The notes: generated by a model not told the origin, from the sequence alone. Positions 1-6,387 are shown, numbered from the stretch's first letter. The stretch: DNA of 6,472 nucleotides from Oligoflexia bacterium (GCA_903842755.1 CAIMNF010000443.1:1-6472), one strand, 5' to 3'. Translations and numbers: made by a program.

Positions 1-2
1 AA

Positions 3-602
3 GAAAAAAAAGAAAAACCGGAAAAGGCCGCAGAAAGCGAAGCTCCAAATCAATCGGGGGGCATGAACAAGGTACTCATTGCCTTGGGCGTTTTAAATTT
101 GCTTTTTATGATCGGTATTGGCGCAGTCGTCTTTCTCCAATTTCAAAAAGAAAAGCATAAAGAATCGGTTAACGATATTTCATTAGAGGGCGAGCATGCG
201 GCCGCCGGCGAGCACGGCGGAGGTGGGGAGCATGGAGCAGGAGGGGAACACGGGGCCGGAGAGGCCGCTTCTGCAAAATCCGCTGCAGCCACGGCAAAAG
301 TGGTTACTCTTGAGCAATTTACCGTAAATTTATCGACCACTGTGGGAACAGCGCCGCGTTTTGCGCGGGTCGTGATTGCGGTCGAACTCGCGTCCGATGA
401 TACCGTCCAAGAGTTGAATCAAAAAATGCCTCAAGTTCGAAATGCAATCATCGATTTGTTTAACAGTAAACGCCCGGCAGATTTGCAAACGGGTGAGGGA
501 CGAAATTTTCTCAAGGAAGAGATTAGAAATGCGCTCAATAGTTTTTTGGTCACCGGCAAAGTGAAGGGAGTTTTCTTTAGTAATTTTGCGGTGAGCAGTT
601 AG
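3..602 (+). CDS. fliL: Flagellar basal body-associated protein FliL (5' end outside window)
   Basis: FliL is a single-pass inner-membrane protein around the MotAB stator that supports motor torque. The first in-window Met is at 63, but the frame is open to the left edge. The 20 codons before that Met encode a Lys/Glu-rich stretch ending in SGG, typical of the short cytoplasmic head of FliL, so I infer the true start is upstream and call the gene partial. Counting from Met63, residues 4-26 form the membrane segment. Residues 43-66 are four His-containing hexapeptides, followed by an Ala/Lys linker. The FliL domain runs from about residue 80 to 179, with EQFTVNLS, a KMPQVRNAIIDLF block, FLKEEIRNALNSFL and the terminal GVFFSNFAV strand. 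It ends 51 bases before fliM. Identity is secure; the start is not. Confidence 0.93.
   Translation, partial: EKKEKPEKAAESEAPNQSGGMNKVLIALGVLNLLFMIGIGAVVFLQFQKEKHKESVNDISLEGEHAAAGEHGGGGEHGAGGEHGAGEAASAKSAAATAKVVTLEQFTVNLSTTVGTAPRFARVVIAVELASDDTVQELNQKMPQVRNAIIDLFNSKRPADLQTGEGRNFLKEEIRNALNSFLVTGKVKGVFFSNFAVSS
189..260 (+). repeat. Four in-frame 18-base repeats encoding GEH hexapeptides in FliL
   Basis: Four consecutive six-residue units are encoded here: GEHAAA, GEHGGG, then GEHGAG twice. They lie just outside the membrane segment in the periplasmic linker of FliL. The DNA units differ at silent and Ala/Gly positions, so the repeat is conserved better as protein than as DNA. Low-complexity linkers are common at this place in FliL; the regular spacing of Glu-His is the unusual part. 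Confidence 0.85.
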
Positions 603-641
603 ACATAATCTGAAGGGAAGATCGAGGACAGGAAGTCCGAG

Positions 642-646
642 AGGAG
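642..646 (+). promoter_or_regulatory. Ribosome binding site of fliM (AGGAG)
   Basis: AGGAG lies 7 bases before the fliM ATG. The whole fliL-fliM spacer (603-653) is purine-rich with several other GGA/GAAG runs, but this one has the best spacing and fixes the start at 654. Confidence 0.75.
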
Positions 647-653
647 CAGGAAG

Positions 654-1652
654 ATGAATCAGGTCTTAAGCCAAGCAGAAGTAGACGCACTGTTAAGTGC
701 GGTTGCAGAAGGATCGCTCGACACCAGTGCCCCCGTGGGCGGTGGCGGTGGAGCTGTTCGCGCGAATGCTGCAGTAGAAGCGACCGCTTATGATTTAACC
801 AATCAAGACCGCGTGATTCGCGGAAAAATGCCAACGCTGGATTTGATTTACGAGCGTTTTGTGCGTTTGTTTCGGATGTCACTTTCGAATTCGCTTCGTA
901 AAATTGCCTCGATCAGCATTATTTCAACCGATCTGTTAAAATTTGGTGAATTTGTAAATACCCTGCCTATTCCAAGTTGTGTGGGAATTTTGCGGTCTGA
1001 GACGCTCCGAGGACCTGCACTTTTAGTGTTTGAATCTAAATTAGCGTACGCCCTAATCGATAGTTACTTTGGGGGTACTGATCGGCCTTATACGAAGGTC
1101 GATGGCAAGGAGTTTACCCGGATTGAACTCATGATCATGAATAAGGTCATGGGAATTTCGCTTACGGATTTGGAAGAAGCCTGGGCGCCAGTTCATAAAA
1201 TTGGGCTAATGCATTTAAGAACCGAAACCAATCCACAGTTCGTAGGGGTGGTTCCATTGTCGGAAGTGATTATTTCAACCACCTTTGAAGTCGAGCTCGA
1301 AAATGCCAGCGGAACGATCGCATTGGTGATTCCGTATTCGACGATTGAGTCGATTAAAAATAAATTAAATTCCTCTTTTCAGTCCGACACCGAGCGGGCC
1401 GACAAAGTGTGGATCGAAAATTTGGAAGAACACATGCGCCAGCTCGAAGCCTCTGTCAGCGTAAATCTAGGCGAGACGACCATTACCGTAGGCGACTTGG
1501 TGAACCTCAGTATTGGGGACATTATTCCGCTGGGGCAGGATTGTGACGGCGAACTGATGTTGAATATCGAAGGCGTTCCAAAATATAAGTGCTTTTTTGG
1601 TGTTTCAAGAGGTACCCGGGCGGTTCAAGTGACCCGTTCAGTTGATGAGTGA
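654..1652 (+). CDS. fliM: Flagellar motor switch protein FliM
   Basis: FliM forms the middle of the C-ring. It binds phosphorylated CheY, contacts FliG, and carries FliN, so it couples chemotaxis signalling to rotation direction. The 332-residue length is normal. Residues 5-14 (LSQAEVDALL) are the conserved CheY-P binding helix, followed by a Gly/Ala-rich flexible linker (about 28-45). The CheC-like middle domain begins at about 48 (TNQDRVIRGKMP, then YERFVRLFRMSLSNSLRK) and includes YFGG at 138-141 and the GVVPLSEVIIS stretch near 198. A FliN-like SPOA domain occupies about 265-328 (LGETTITVGDLVNLSIGDIIPL). The start has a well-placed AGGAG. The stop is 12 bases before fliN. All key regions are present, so a functional switch protein is expected. 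Confidence 0.97.
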   Translation: MNQVLSQAEVDALLSAVAEGSLDTSAPVGGGGGAVRANAAVEATAYDLTNQDRVIRGKMPTLDLIYERFVRLFRMSLSNSLRKIASISIISTDLLKFGEFVNTLPIPSCVGILRSETLRGPALLVFESKLAYALIDSYFGGTDRPYTKVDGKEFTRIELMIMNKVMGISLTDLEEAWAPVHKIGLMHLRTETNPQFVGVVPLSEVIISTTFEVELENASGTIALVIPYSTIESIKNKLNSSFQSDTERADKVWIENLEEHMRQLEASVSVNLGETTITVGDLVNLSIGDIIPLGQDCDGELMLNIEGVPKYKCFFGVSRGTRAVQVTRSVDE

Positions 1653-1664
1653 AAGGAATAAATT

Positions 1665-1994
1665 ATGTCAGGACCAAATTTAGGAAAAATTGAAGGTGGT
1701 TTAGGTGCGGCTCAAGGGGGAGGTCAGGAGGGCGTCCATTCGTTGGACTTTATCCTAGATATTCCACTAAAAGTTACCGTTGAACTGGGAAGAACGAAAA
1801 TGTCGATTCGGGACATTTTACAGCTCGCGCAAGGTTCCGTAGTAGAATTGGCCAAATTTGCGGGGGAGCCCCTAGAGGTCCTCGTCAATGATCGCTTAGT
1901 TGCCCGAGGCGAAGTGGTTACCGTAAATGAAAAATTTGGTATTCGCTTGACCGATATCTTGTCGCCCATGGAGCGGATTGAACAGTTAAAGTAA
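1665..1994 (+). CDS. fliN: Flagellar motor switch protein FliN
   Basis: FliN builds the bottom of the C-ring with FliM and also provides a docking site for the FliH-FliI export ATPase complex. The protein is 109 residues. Residues 1-26 are a Gly/Gln-rich unstructured head, and about 27-105 form one SPOA domain: LDFILDIPLKVTVELG, then the RTKMSIRDIL-LAQGSVVEL block, LVNDRLVARGEVV and FGIRLTDIL. AAAGGA 7 bases upstream supports the ATG at 1665. It follows fliM directly, as the two proteins are needed in fixed ratio. It is short and has no extra domain, unlike the FliY type. Confidence 0.97.
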   Translation: MSGPNLGKIEGGLGAAQGGGQEGVHSLDFILDIPLKVTVELGRTKMSIRDILQLAQGSVVELAKFAGEPLEVLVNDRLVARGEVVTVNEKFGIRLTDILSPMERIEQLK

Positions 1995-2037
1995 CGATCA
2001 GTTTCAGGATGAAGGGATTGAAGGATGAAAAGAAGCC

Positions 2038-2042
2038 AAGGA
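2038..2042 (+). promoter_or_regulatory. Ribosome binding site supporting the fliO start at 2051 (AAGGA)
   Basis: AAGGA is separated by 8 bases from the ATG at 2051. The earlier in-frame ATGs at 2009 and 2042 have only an AGG touching the start codon. The 2051 start also gives the signal peptide a short n-region instead of a long charged one. Confidence 0.55.
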
Positions 2043-2050
2043 TGGGTTCA

Positions 2051-3232
2051 ATGAGTTGTGGTGAGATTGCCAGGTTTCCGGCTTTTGCGGTGGTCGTATT
2101 TCTTATTGGGGCTGGTTTTTCCAGTCCATGCAATGCTGCGGCTTTGTCCGTAAGAGAGATTCAAACCAGCGAATCTAATCAAGTAGAAATTCATTTAGAC
2201 GGCAACTTGCCAAAGAACAGCATTAGCGTGGATTATGTCCGCGACAACATTCAAATTTCACTCCTCAATACTACGATTTATCCTGCAAAAATGCTCCATG
2301 TCGATGGCTCTGTTTTTAACAAAATTTTTGCGTATCAATATTCACCAAACTTGGTTCGCATCCGTTTTACCGTGAATGGTCAGGCGGAAGCCTTTCGCGG
2401 CAAAGTGAACTGGAGCGAAGTGGGAAAGGTCATTTCGGTTAAGTTTGCTGCTCCTTTGGCTGCAGAGCCTTCGGAGCAATTAGATGAAGCCAAGGAAAAA
2501 TCATTGCTGTCCAAAGTCTTAGGGAGCTCAGAAGTCGCGAAGCCGGAAAGTAAGCCGCAGAATAAAAGAGAGGAGAACAGCAACTCCGAAAATAAAGGGA
2601 CTGAAAAAATTGATCTAGGGAAAGGAGACGACGCTCGTCTCCTCAATAAATCCCCGCCTAAATTAGGAGGCGCAAGACCGGCGCCTTCTGCTGGGAAGGC
2701 GTTCTTAATCTTAGTTTCGATTGTGGGTGGGTTAGGGATCGTCTTGCTTTTGGTAAAGCGCAAAAAACCGAATTTACAAGCTAAAATGGTTGGTACAGGC
2801 TGGTGGTCCAATTTCATGCCAGGCGCGCTTCGGAAGCCGCGTTCGTTTATTGAAATTTTAGGCCAACATTCACTGGGAGCAAAACAAAGCATTGTGGTGG
2901 TGCGAATTAAGGGCCAACAATTTGTGTTGGGAGTCAGTCAAGACAATGTGCAGCTCATTACCCAATTAGACGCGGACGAATCAGAAATGGATTTACTCGA
3001 TGATCCCGCCGTAAGCGAATCCATTGGAAAAATGTTTGGCACCAAACCGACCGTTACGCCGGTAGCAAAAACAAGTGCTGCATCTTTTCAGTCTATGGTA
3101 ACCCGTTCGCAAGCGCAGCCCGTCGTGATGCCTGCGCCCACGATTGTGGTTTCTCGCCCTCAACCTACGGTTAGGCAACAGATTCGGCAGCGACTTCAAT
3201 CGGCCGATCTCGGGGGTAATCGCGGAGCATGA
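2051..3232 (+). CDS. fliO: FliO-type flagellar export assembly protein with N-terminal AMIN-like domain
   Basis: FliO helps assemble the FliP ring of the flagellar export gate. With the start at 2051 the protein has 393 residues, far more than the usual FliO of roughly 90-200. Order: signal peptide 1-30 (hydrophobic FAVVVFLIGAGF, likely cut after PCNA); an AMIN-like periplasmic beta domain, about 31-134, ending in the YSPNLVRIRF-type strand; a charged Lys/Glu/Asn/Ser linker, about 135-215; one membrane helix at 217-235 followed by KRKK; and the cytoplasmic FliO region, about 262-310 (SFIEILGQHSLGAKQSIVVVRIKGQQFVLGVS). A Pro/Gln/Val-rich tail of about 80 residues follows. In-frame starts at 2042 and 2009 would add 3 or 14 residues. 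It sits in the fliO position and shares ATGA with fliP. FliO identity is strong; the AMIN assignment is from strand pattern and needs a profile search. Confidence 0.85.
   Translation: MSCGEIARFPAFAVVVFLIGAGFSSPCNAAALSVREIQTSESNQVEIHLDGNLPKNSISVDYVRDNIQISLLNTTIYPAKMLHVDGSVFNKIFAYQYSPNLVRIRFTVNGQAEAFRGKVNWSEVGKVISVKFAAPLAAEPSEQLDEAKEKSLLSKVLGSSEVAKPESKPQNKREENSNSENKGTEKIDLGKGDDARLLNKSPPKLGGARPAPSAGKAFLILVSIVGGLGIVLLLVKRKKPNLQAKMVGTGWWSNFMPGALRKPRSFIEILGQHSLGAKQSIVVVRIKGQQFVLGVSQDNVQLITQLDADESEMDLLDDPAVSESIGKMFGTKPTVTPVAKTSAASFQSMVTRSQAQPVVMPAPTIVVSRPQPTVRQQIRQRLQSADLGGNRGA
2623..2643 (+). other. Perfect 9-bp stem hairpin inside fliO
   Basis: AGGAGACGA at 2623-2631 and TCGTCTCCT at 2635-2643 are exact reverse complements with a 3-base CGC loop. 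The hairpin lies in the linker-coding region between the AMIN-like domain and the membrane helix. No T-run follows, so it is not a normal terminator. Confidence 0.7.
2664..2690 (+). other. Second strong hairpin inside fliO
   Basis: TAGGAGGCGC at 2664-2673 can pair with GCGCCTTCTG at 2681-2690 around a 7-base loop. The ten pairs include two G-U pairs, and the inner six (AGGCGC/GCGCCT) are perfect. It starts 21 bases after the hairpin at 2623-2643. Confidence 0.6.
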
Positions 3233-4044
3233 TTTTTTGGAAACGTGCCGGATTTTTCTTTTCGATCGTGTTCTTAGCCGTGACGAGCACGAGCGCCAGT
3301 GCGGCGGGCAACGGACTTGCTCAAGCGGCAAGTGCAGTTTCAAAGTCGAGCTCTATCGGAGAATTCTCTCTTCCTTCGATTGCATTGAATATGGCGAACG
3401 GCGAGGGCAAACCCGCAGACCTAGTGAATGTGCTCAAGATTGTCTTACTGTTAACAGTACTGACGCTTGCGCCCGCAATTTTGGTCATGATGACCTCCTT
3501 TACCCGAGTGGTGATCATCCTTTCTTTTTTGAGGCAATCGTTGGGAACGCAACAAATGCCCCCTAATCAAGTAATTGTTGGACTTTCGCTGTTTTTATCA
3601 CTTTTTATTATGGCACCGACGTGGACGAAAATTCAGACCGATTCCATTACGCCCTACATGGAAGAACAAATTGATCAAAAGACGGCCTTTTCAAAAGCCG
3701 AAGCCCCGTTGCGAGAGTTTATGTTTGGCCAAGTTCGTGAAAAAGATTTGGAGCTTTTTTTATCCCTTTCAAAAATGCCTAAGCCCCAATCCCGTGCCGA
3801 GGTTCCCACTTATGTTTTGATTCCATCTTTTATTGTTAGTGAACTCAATACGGCATTTCAAATGGGGTTTATGCTCTATTTGCCGTTTTTAGTCATCGAT
3901 ATGGTGGTTTCAAGTATCTTGATGGCGATGGGGATGATGATGCTTCCCCCGATGACTATTTCACTGCCGTTTAAACTGTTGTTGTTTGTGTTGATCGATG
4001 GATGGGGACTAGTGGTAGGAAGCATTGTGAAAAGTTTCGGGTAA
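3229..4044 (+). CDS. fliP: Flagellar export gate protein FliP
   Basis: FliP forms the five-subunit core of the FliPQR export gate through which flagellar subunits leave the cytoplasm. The protein has 271 residues. Residues 1-26 are a cleavable-looking signal peptide ending in SASA-A, as is usual for FliP. The signature membrane block follows at about 65-130, including TSFTRVVIILSFLRQSLGTQ and PPNQVIVGLSLFLSLFIM. After a periplasmic segment (about 131-190) come YVLIPSFIVSELNTAFQMGF and two more membrane helices. MGMMM at 234-238 matches the methionine-rich gasket that closes the pore, and LPFKLLLFVLIDGW lies near the end. The ATG overlaps the fliO stop in ATGA, indicating translational coupling. 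Nothing essential is missing. Confidence 0.98.
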   Translation: MIFWKRAGFFFSIVFLAVTSTSASAAGNGLAQAASAVSKSSSIGEFSLPSIALNMANGEGKPADLVNVLKIVLLLTVLTLAPAILVMMTSFTRVVIILSFLRQSLGTQQMPPNQVIVGLSLFLSLFIMAPTWTKIQTDSITPYMEEQIDQKTAFSKAEAPLREFMFGQVREKDLELFLSLSKMPKPQSRAEVPTYVLIPSFIVSELNTAFQMGFMLYLPFLVIDMVVSSILMAMGMMMLPPMTISLPFKLLLFVLIDGWGLVVGSIVKSFG

Positions 4045-4067
4045 AGAGCAGTATAGTTTTAAAAGAA

Positions 4068-4092
4068 TTGTGATTCTAGGATGGAATCGCAA
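4068..4092 (+). other. Hairpin in the fliP-fliQ gap
   Basis: TTGTGATTC at 4068-4076 pairs with GAATCGCAA at 4084-4092 (nine pairs, one G-U) around a 7-base loop. It lies in the 79-base spacer, the only real gap between fliO and flhB. No T-run follows, so termination is not expected. It could mark a processing or stability site. Confidence 0.6.
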
Positions 4093-4112
4093 GAGTAGAA
4101 ATGAATGAACGC

Positions 4113-4118
4113 AGGAGG
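4113..4118 (+). promoter_or_regulatory. Perfect ribosome binding site of fliQ (AGGAGG)
   Basis: AGGAGG with 5 bases to the fliQ ATG is the strongest Shine-Dalgarno sequence in the window. fliQ is not coupled to fliP by overlap, so it needs its own efficient initiation. Confidence 0.85.
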
Positions 4119-4123
4119 CGACC

Positions 4124-4393
4124 ATGACCGAGGAACTGGTGATGCAAATTGGCACCAATGCACTACAAACAATGATTTATTTAGCAGGGCCGGTGTTGCT
4201 TGCGGCTATGGCGGTGGGGATTGTGGTGAGTATCTTACAAGCCATCACCCAAATCAATGAAGCAACGTTAACCTTTATTCCAAAAATTATTGCGGTCGTA
4301 TTAACGCTGATGGTGATGGCACCCTGGATGCTTAGAATCATGCAAGAGTATGCCATTAGTATCTTTGGTGGGGCAGGAGAAATGATTCACTAA
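4124..4393 (+). CDS. fliQ: Flagellar export gate protein FliQ
   Basis: FliQ is the small two-helix subunit packed around FliP and FliR in the export gate. The 89-residue length is exactly typical. Helix one covers about 16-39 and helix two about 50-73. Between them lies the conserved SILQAITQINEATLTFIPK segment, whose loop lines the cytoplasmic end of the gate. The start is fixed by AGGAGG 5 bases upstream. The TAA stop is immediately followed by the fliR ATG. Confidence 0.98.
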   Translation: MTEELVMQIGTNALQTMIYLAGPVLLAAMAVGIVVSILQAITQINEATLTFIPKIIAVVLTLMVMAPWMLRIMQEYAISIFGGAGEMIH

Positions 4394-5200
4394 ATGACGT
4401 TTACCGAATGGTCTCCCGCAGAATTACTTTCTTTTTTTATGGTCATGATTCGGGTAAGCACGCTGATCATGATTTTGCCGATTTTTGGCGATAAAGTCAT
4501 TCCGGCTACCGTAAAAGTACTCCTTTCCCTTACGGTTTCGGCAGTTTTGTTTCCCATTTTAAAAGAATCGGGTGCTGTTCGTGTCAGTGATGCGGTTGTT
4601 TGGTCTCAAACAACGGGGGGCTTGCTCTTGACCCTCGGTGCGGAAATGCTGGTCGGGCTTTCGATTGGCTTTGCGTCTCAACTGATTTTTCATGCAATCC
4701 ACGCCGGTGGCGATTTTATGGCTCAGTTTATGGGCTTGAGCATGGCCAGCCAATACGATCCGCATGCAGAATCGCAAACCATGGTGTTGAGTCAGTTGCT
4801 TGGAACGCTGGCCATGTTGACCTTTTTAGCGGTTGACGGCCACCACCTCTTGCTCCGTGCAATGATCGAATCGTTTAGACTAATTCCTCAAGGCCATTTT
4901 GGTCTTGGGGAGGCGATCAAGTCTAACTTAGTTCATTTGGTGGGAAATGTGCTTTATTTTGGGGTACAGCTTTCAGCGCCGATGGCAGCGTGCATGATTC
5001 TCGTCAATATGATTTACGGAATTTTGGGAAAGACGCTACCGCAGCTAAATATTTTGACGTTGTCCATGGCCTCGGGCGTTTTTATTGGGGGCTTTGTTTT
5101 ATTGGTGACGTATCCTAGCCTTCAAAGTGGGTTTGTGAGTTTGTACGATACGTATTTTTCGGATTTAAAACAATTAATGGTGGTGTATGGCGGAAAATAA
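4394..5200 (+). CDS. fliR: Flagellar export gate protein FliR
   Basis: FliR is the single-copy subunit that completes the FliP5-FliQ4-FliR1 gate and contacts FlhB. The protein is 268 residues with about six hydrophobic helices (roughly 10-30, 38-56, 76-100, 128-147, 180-210, 218-240). Family hallmarks are MIRVSTLIMILPIFG near 18-32, GAEMLVGLSIGF at 82-93, the HAGGDFMAQFMGLSMASQYDP stretch at about 103-123, DGHH at 148-151 and LPQLNILTLSM at 215-225. The ATG directly abuts the fliQ stop, with AGGAG 14 bases upstream, too far to be ideal, so translation probably depends on ribosomes finishing fliQ. Its end overlaps flhB by 14 bases. Confidence 0.97.
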   Translation: MTFTEWSPAELLSFFMVMIRVSTLIMILPIFGDKVIPATVKVLLSLTVSAVLFPILKESGAVRVSDAVVWSQTTGGLLLTLGAEMLVGLSIGFASQLIFHAIHAGGDFMAQFMGLSMASQYDPHAESQTMVLSQLLGTLAMLTFLAVDGHHLLLRAMIESFRLIPQGHFGLGEAIKSNLVHLVGNVLYFGVQLSAPMAACMILVNMIYGILGKTLPQLNILTLSMASGVFIGGFVLLVTYPSLQSGFVSLYDTYFSDLKQLMVVYGGK

Positions 5201-6275
5201 CGAAGACAGAAACCCGGATGATTTATCCGAAGAAGCCTCGCCGTACCGCCTGGAAGAGTATCGCAAAAAAGGGCAAGTTGCCCAAAGTAAAGAAATTGCT
5301 GCATTAGCGTTGTTTTTAGCCTCAGGAATCGTTTTGTTTTCTATGGCGCCGTCCATTGCGGAATCGATCGTTCATTTTATGAAAGATTCGTTTACGACGG
5401 ACCTGGCAACAAAGCCCGGGAATCAAATTGAGGCCATTGCAAGTAACCGTCTGCTAGAAATGTTAAGGGTAGTGGCAAAAGTAGGCTTGCCGATTTCTTT
5501 GGTGGGTTTTGTATTAGGAATCGCGGCACACATTTCACAAATCGGTTTTTTAGTTTCGCTAGAAGCCCTGACAGCAGATTTGGAAAAAATTAACCCCTTG
5601 TCGGGCTTGCAGCGGTTGCTTTCACCGAAGAATTTAGTAGAGACCGCGCGAGTAGTGTTGAAGGGGGTCATCTTAGTTTTTGTTGCCTACATGGTCCTTA
5701 AAAGTGAAATTTTAAATTCGCCTTCGTTGATCTTTAGGAACCCTGTTGCAATTTTTGAAGTGCTGGGCAGCGCCGGGAAACGGCTTTTTTTAACGATGTG
5801 CGGGATTTTAAGTGTGTTTGCAGCAATCGATTTATTCAATCAAAAGCGCGAGTACGGAAAACAAGTTCGAGTAACCCGCCAAGAGGCGAAGCAAGAAGCA
5901 AAAGAACAAGACGGGGATCCGTTGGTTAAGGCGCGGATTCGATCCGTGCAGCGGGATATGGCTCGGAAGCGGATGATGAACGCGGTCAAAAAAGCCGATG
6001 TGATCATCACCAACCCGACCCATATTGCGGTGGCCCTCCAATATGATCGCGACAAGATGGTCGCTCCAAAAGTAGTGGCCAAAGGGGCTGACCTGATCGC
6101 TCAAAGAATTAAAGCCATCGCTGCCGAAAATGGCGTAGTCATTGTGGAAAACGTTCCGCTTGCGCGCGCCATGTTTAAAAGCGTTAAAATTGGCCAAGTG
6201 ATTCCCCGGAACTTGTTCCAGGCGGTGGCCGAAGTACTTGCTTATGTTTACAAGCTTAAGAACCAGAAATGGTAG
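5187..6275 (+). CDS. flhB: Flagellar export switch protein FlhB
   Basis: FlhB controls the change of exported substrate from rod/hook to filament type. Its cytoplasmic domain cuts itself between Asn and Pro of NPTH. The protein is 362 residues. The head carries the conserved SPYRLEEYRKKGQVAQSKEI stretch (18-37). Four membrane segments lie at about 36-55, 93-118, 155-172 and 196-216, with INPLSGLQRLLSPKNLVE (135-152) between the second and third. The linker GDPLVKARIRSVQRDMARKRMM (243-264) leads to NPTH at 276-279, intact, so autocleavage is expected. The C-terminal domain ends normally after VPLARAMF and LAYVYKLKNQK. The start lies inside fliR with only a weak G-rich upstream sequence, suggesting coupling. 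No C-terminal extension is seen. Confidence 0.98.
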   Translation: MAENNEDRNPDDLSEEASPYRLEEYRKKGQVAQSKEIAALALFLASGIVLFSMAPSIAESIVHFMKDSFTTDLATKPGNQIEAIASNRLLEMLRVVAKVGLPISLVGFVLGIAAHISQIGFLVSLEALTADLEKINPLSGLQRLLSPKNLVETARVVLKGVILVFVAYMVLKSEILNSPSLIFRNPVAIFEVLGSAGKRLFLTMCGILSVFAAIDLFNQKREYGKQVRVTRQEAKQEAKEQDGDPLVKARIRSVQRDMARKRMMNAVKKADVIITNPTHIAVALQYDRDKMVAPKVVAKGADLIAQRIKAIAAENGVVIVENVPLARAMFKSVKIGQVIPRNLFQAVAEVLAYVYKLKNQKW

Positions 6276-6293
6276 TCCACTAAATGAATTTAA

Positions 6294-6326
6294 TGGGGGT
6301 GGGCTGGTAAGGCCCCCAATATTTTG
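6294..6326 (+). terminator. Probable intrinsic terminator after flhB
   Basis: TGGGGG (6294-6299) pairs with CCCCCA (6313-6318), plus a T-G pair inside, around an 11-base loop. The following ATATTTTG is a short, imperfect T-rich tract. An alternative inner fold (GGGC with GCCC) competes. It sits 18 bases after the flhB stop, the right place for partial or full termination. Confidence 0.45.
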
Positions 6327-6348
6327 ACGGATTCGGATTGGGCACGGC

Positions 6349-6365
6349 AAATTTTTCCAAAATTT
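6349..6365 (+). promoter_or_regulatory. A/T-rich inverted repeat, possible promoter upstream element
   Basis: AAATTTT and AAAATTT are perfect inverted copies separated by TCC. The A-tract/T-tract layout resembles the UP elements that RNA polymerase alpha subunits bind. It lies at about -38 to -54 relative to a start expected from the -10-like element at 6391. It could equally be a protein-binding site. Confidence 0.35.
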
Positions 6366-6387
6366 CTCTTCCAAGCTGCTGCGTTAA

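Noticed and set aside
143..340. Proline/cysteine-rich - strand frame opposite the FliL repeat
   Set aside because: The Pro-Cys-Ser repeats are simply the reverse reading of the GEH repeat codons; no independent evidence of a gene.
625..637. GGAC-AGGAA-GTCC mini-hairpin in the fliL-fliM spacer
   Set aside because: A four-pair stem in a purine-rich spacer is expected by chance and cannot be extended.
2380..2892. 170-codon open frame on the - strand opposite fliO
   Set aside because: It lies wholly antisense to a gene with clear domains, has no ribosome binding site that I could support, and its product shows no recognisable family. It is a frame shadow.
3144..3566. 140-codon + strand frame overlapping fliO and fliP
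   Set aside because: Out of frame with both conserved genes; its Cys/Arg-rich composition is typical of a shifted reading of real coding DNA.
4317..4331. Sigma-54-like TGGCAC-N5-ATGC inside fliQ
   Set aside because: The -12 half lacks the first T of TTGC, and the bases encode conserved FliQ residues (MAPWML). Other TGGCAC copies in the window also lack a proper -12 half.
6324..6352. TTGACG with 17-base spacing to GCAAAT as a sigma-70 promoter
   Set aside because: The -35 is good but the -10 matches only three of six bases and lacks the key first T and second A. The TTGACG also partly belongs to the terminator T-tract.
5832..6374. 180-codon open frame on the - strand opposite the end of flhB
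   Set aside because: It covers the highly conserved FlhB autocleavage region, where codon constraints on the other strand explain the open frame. No family resemblance.
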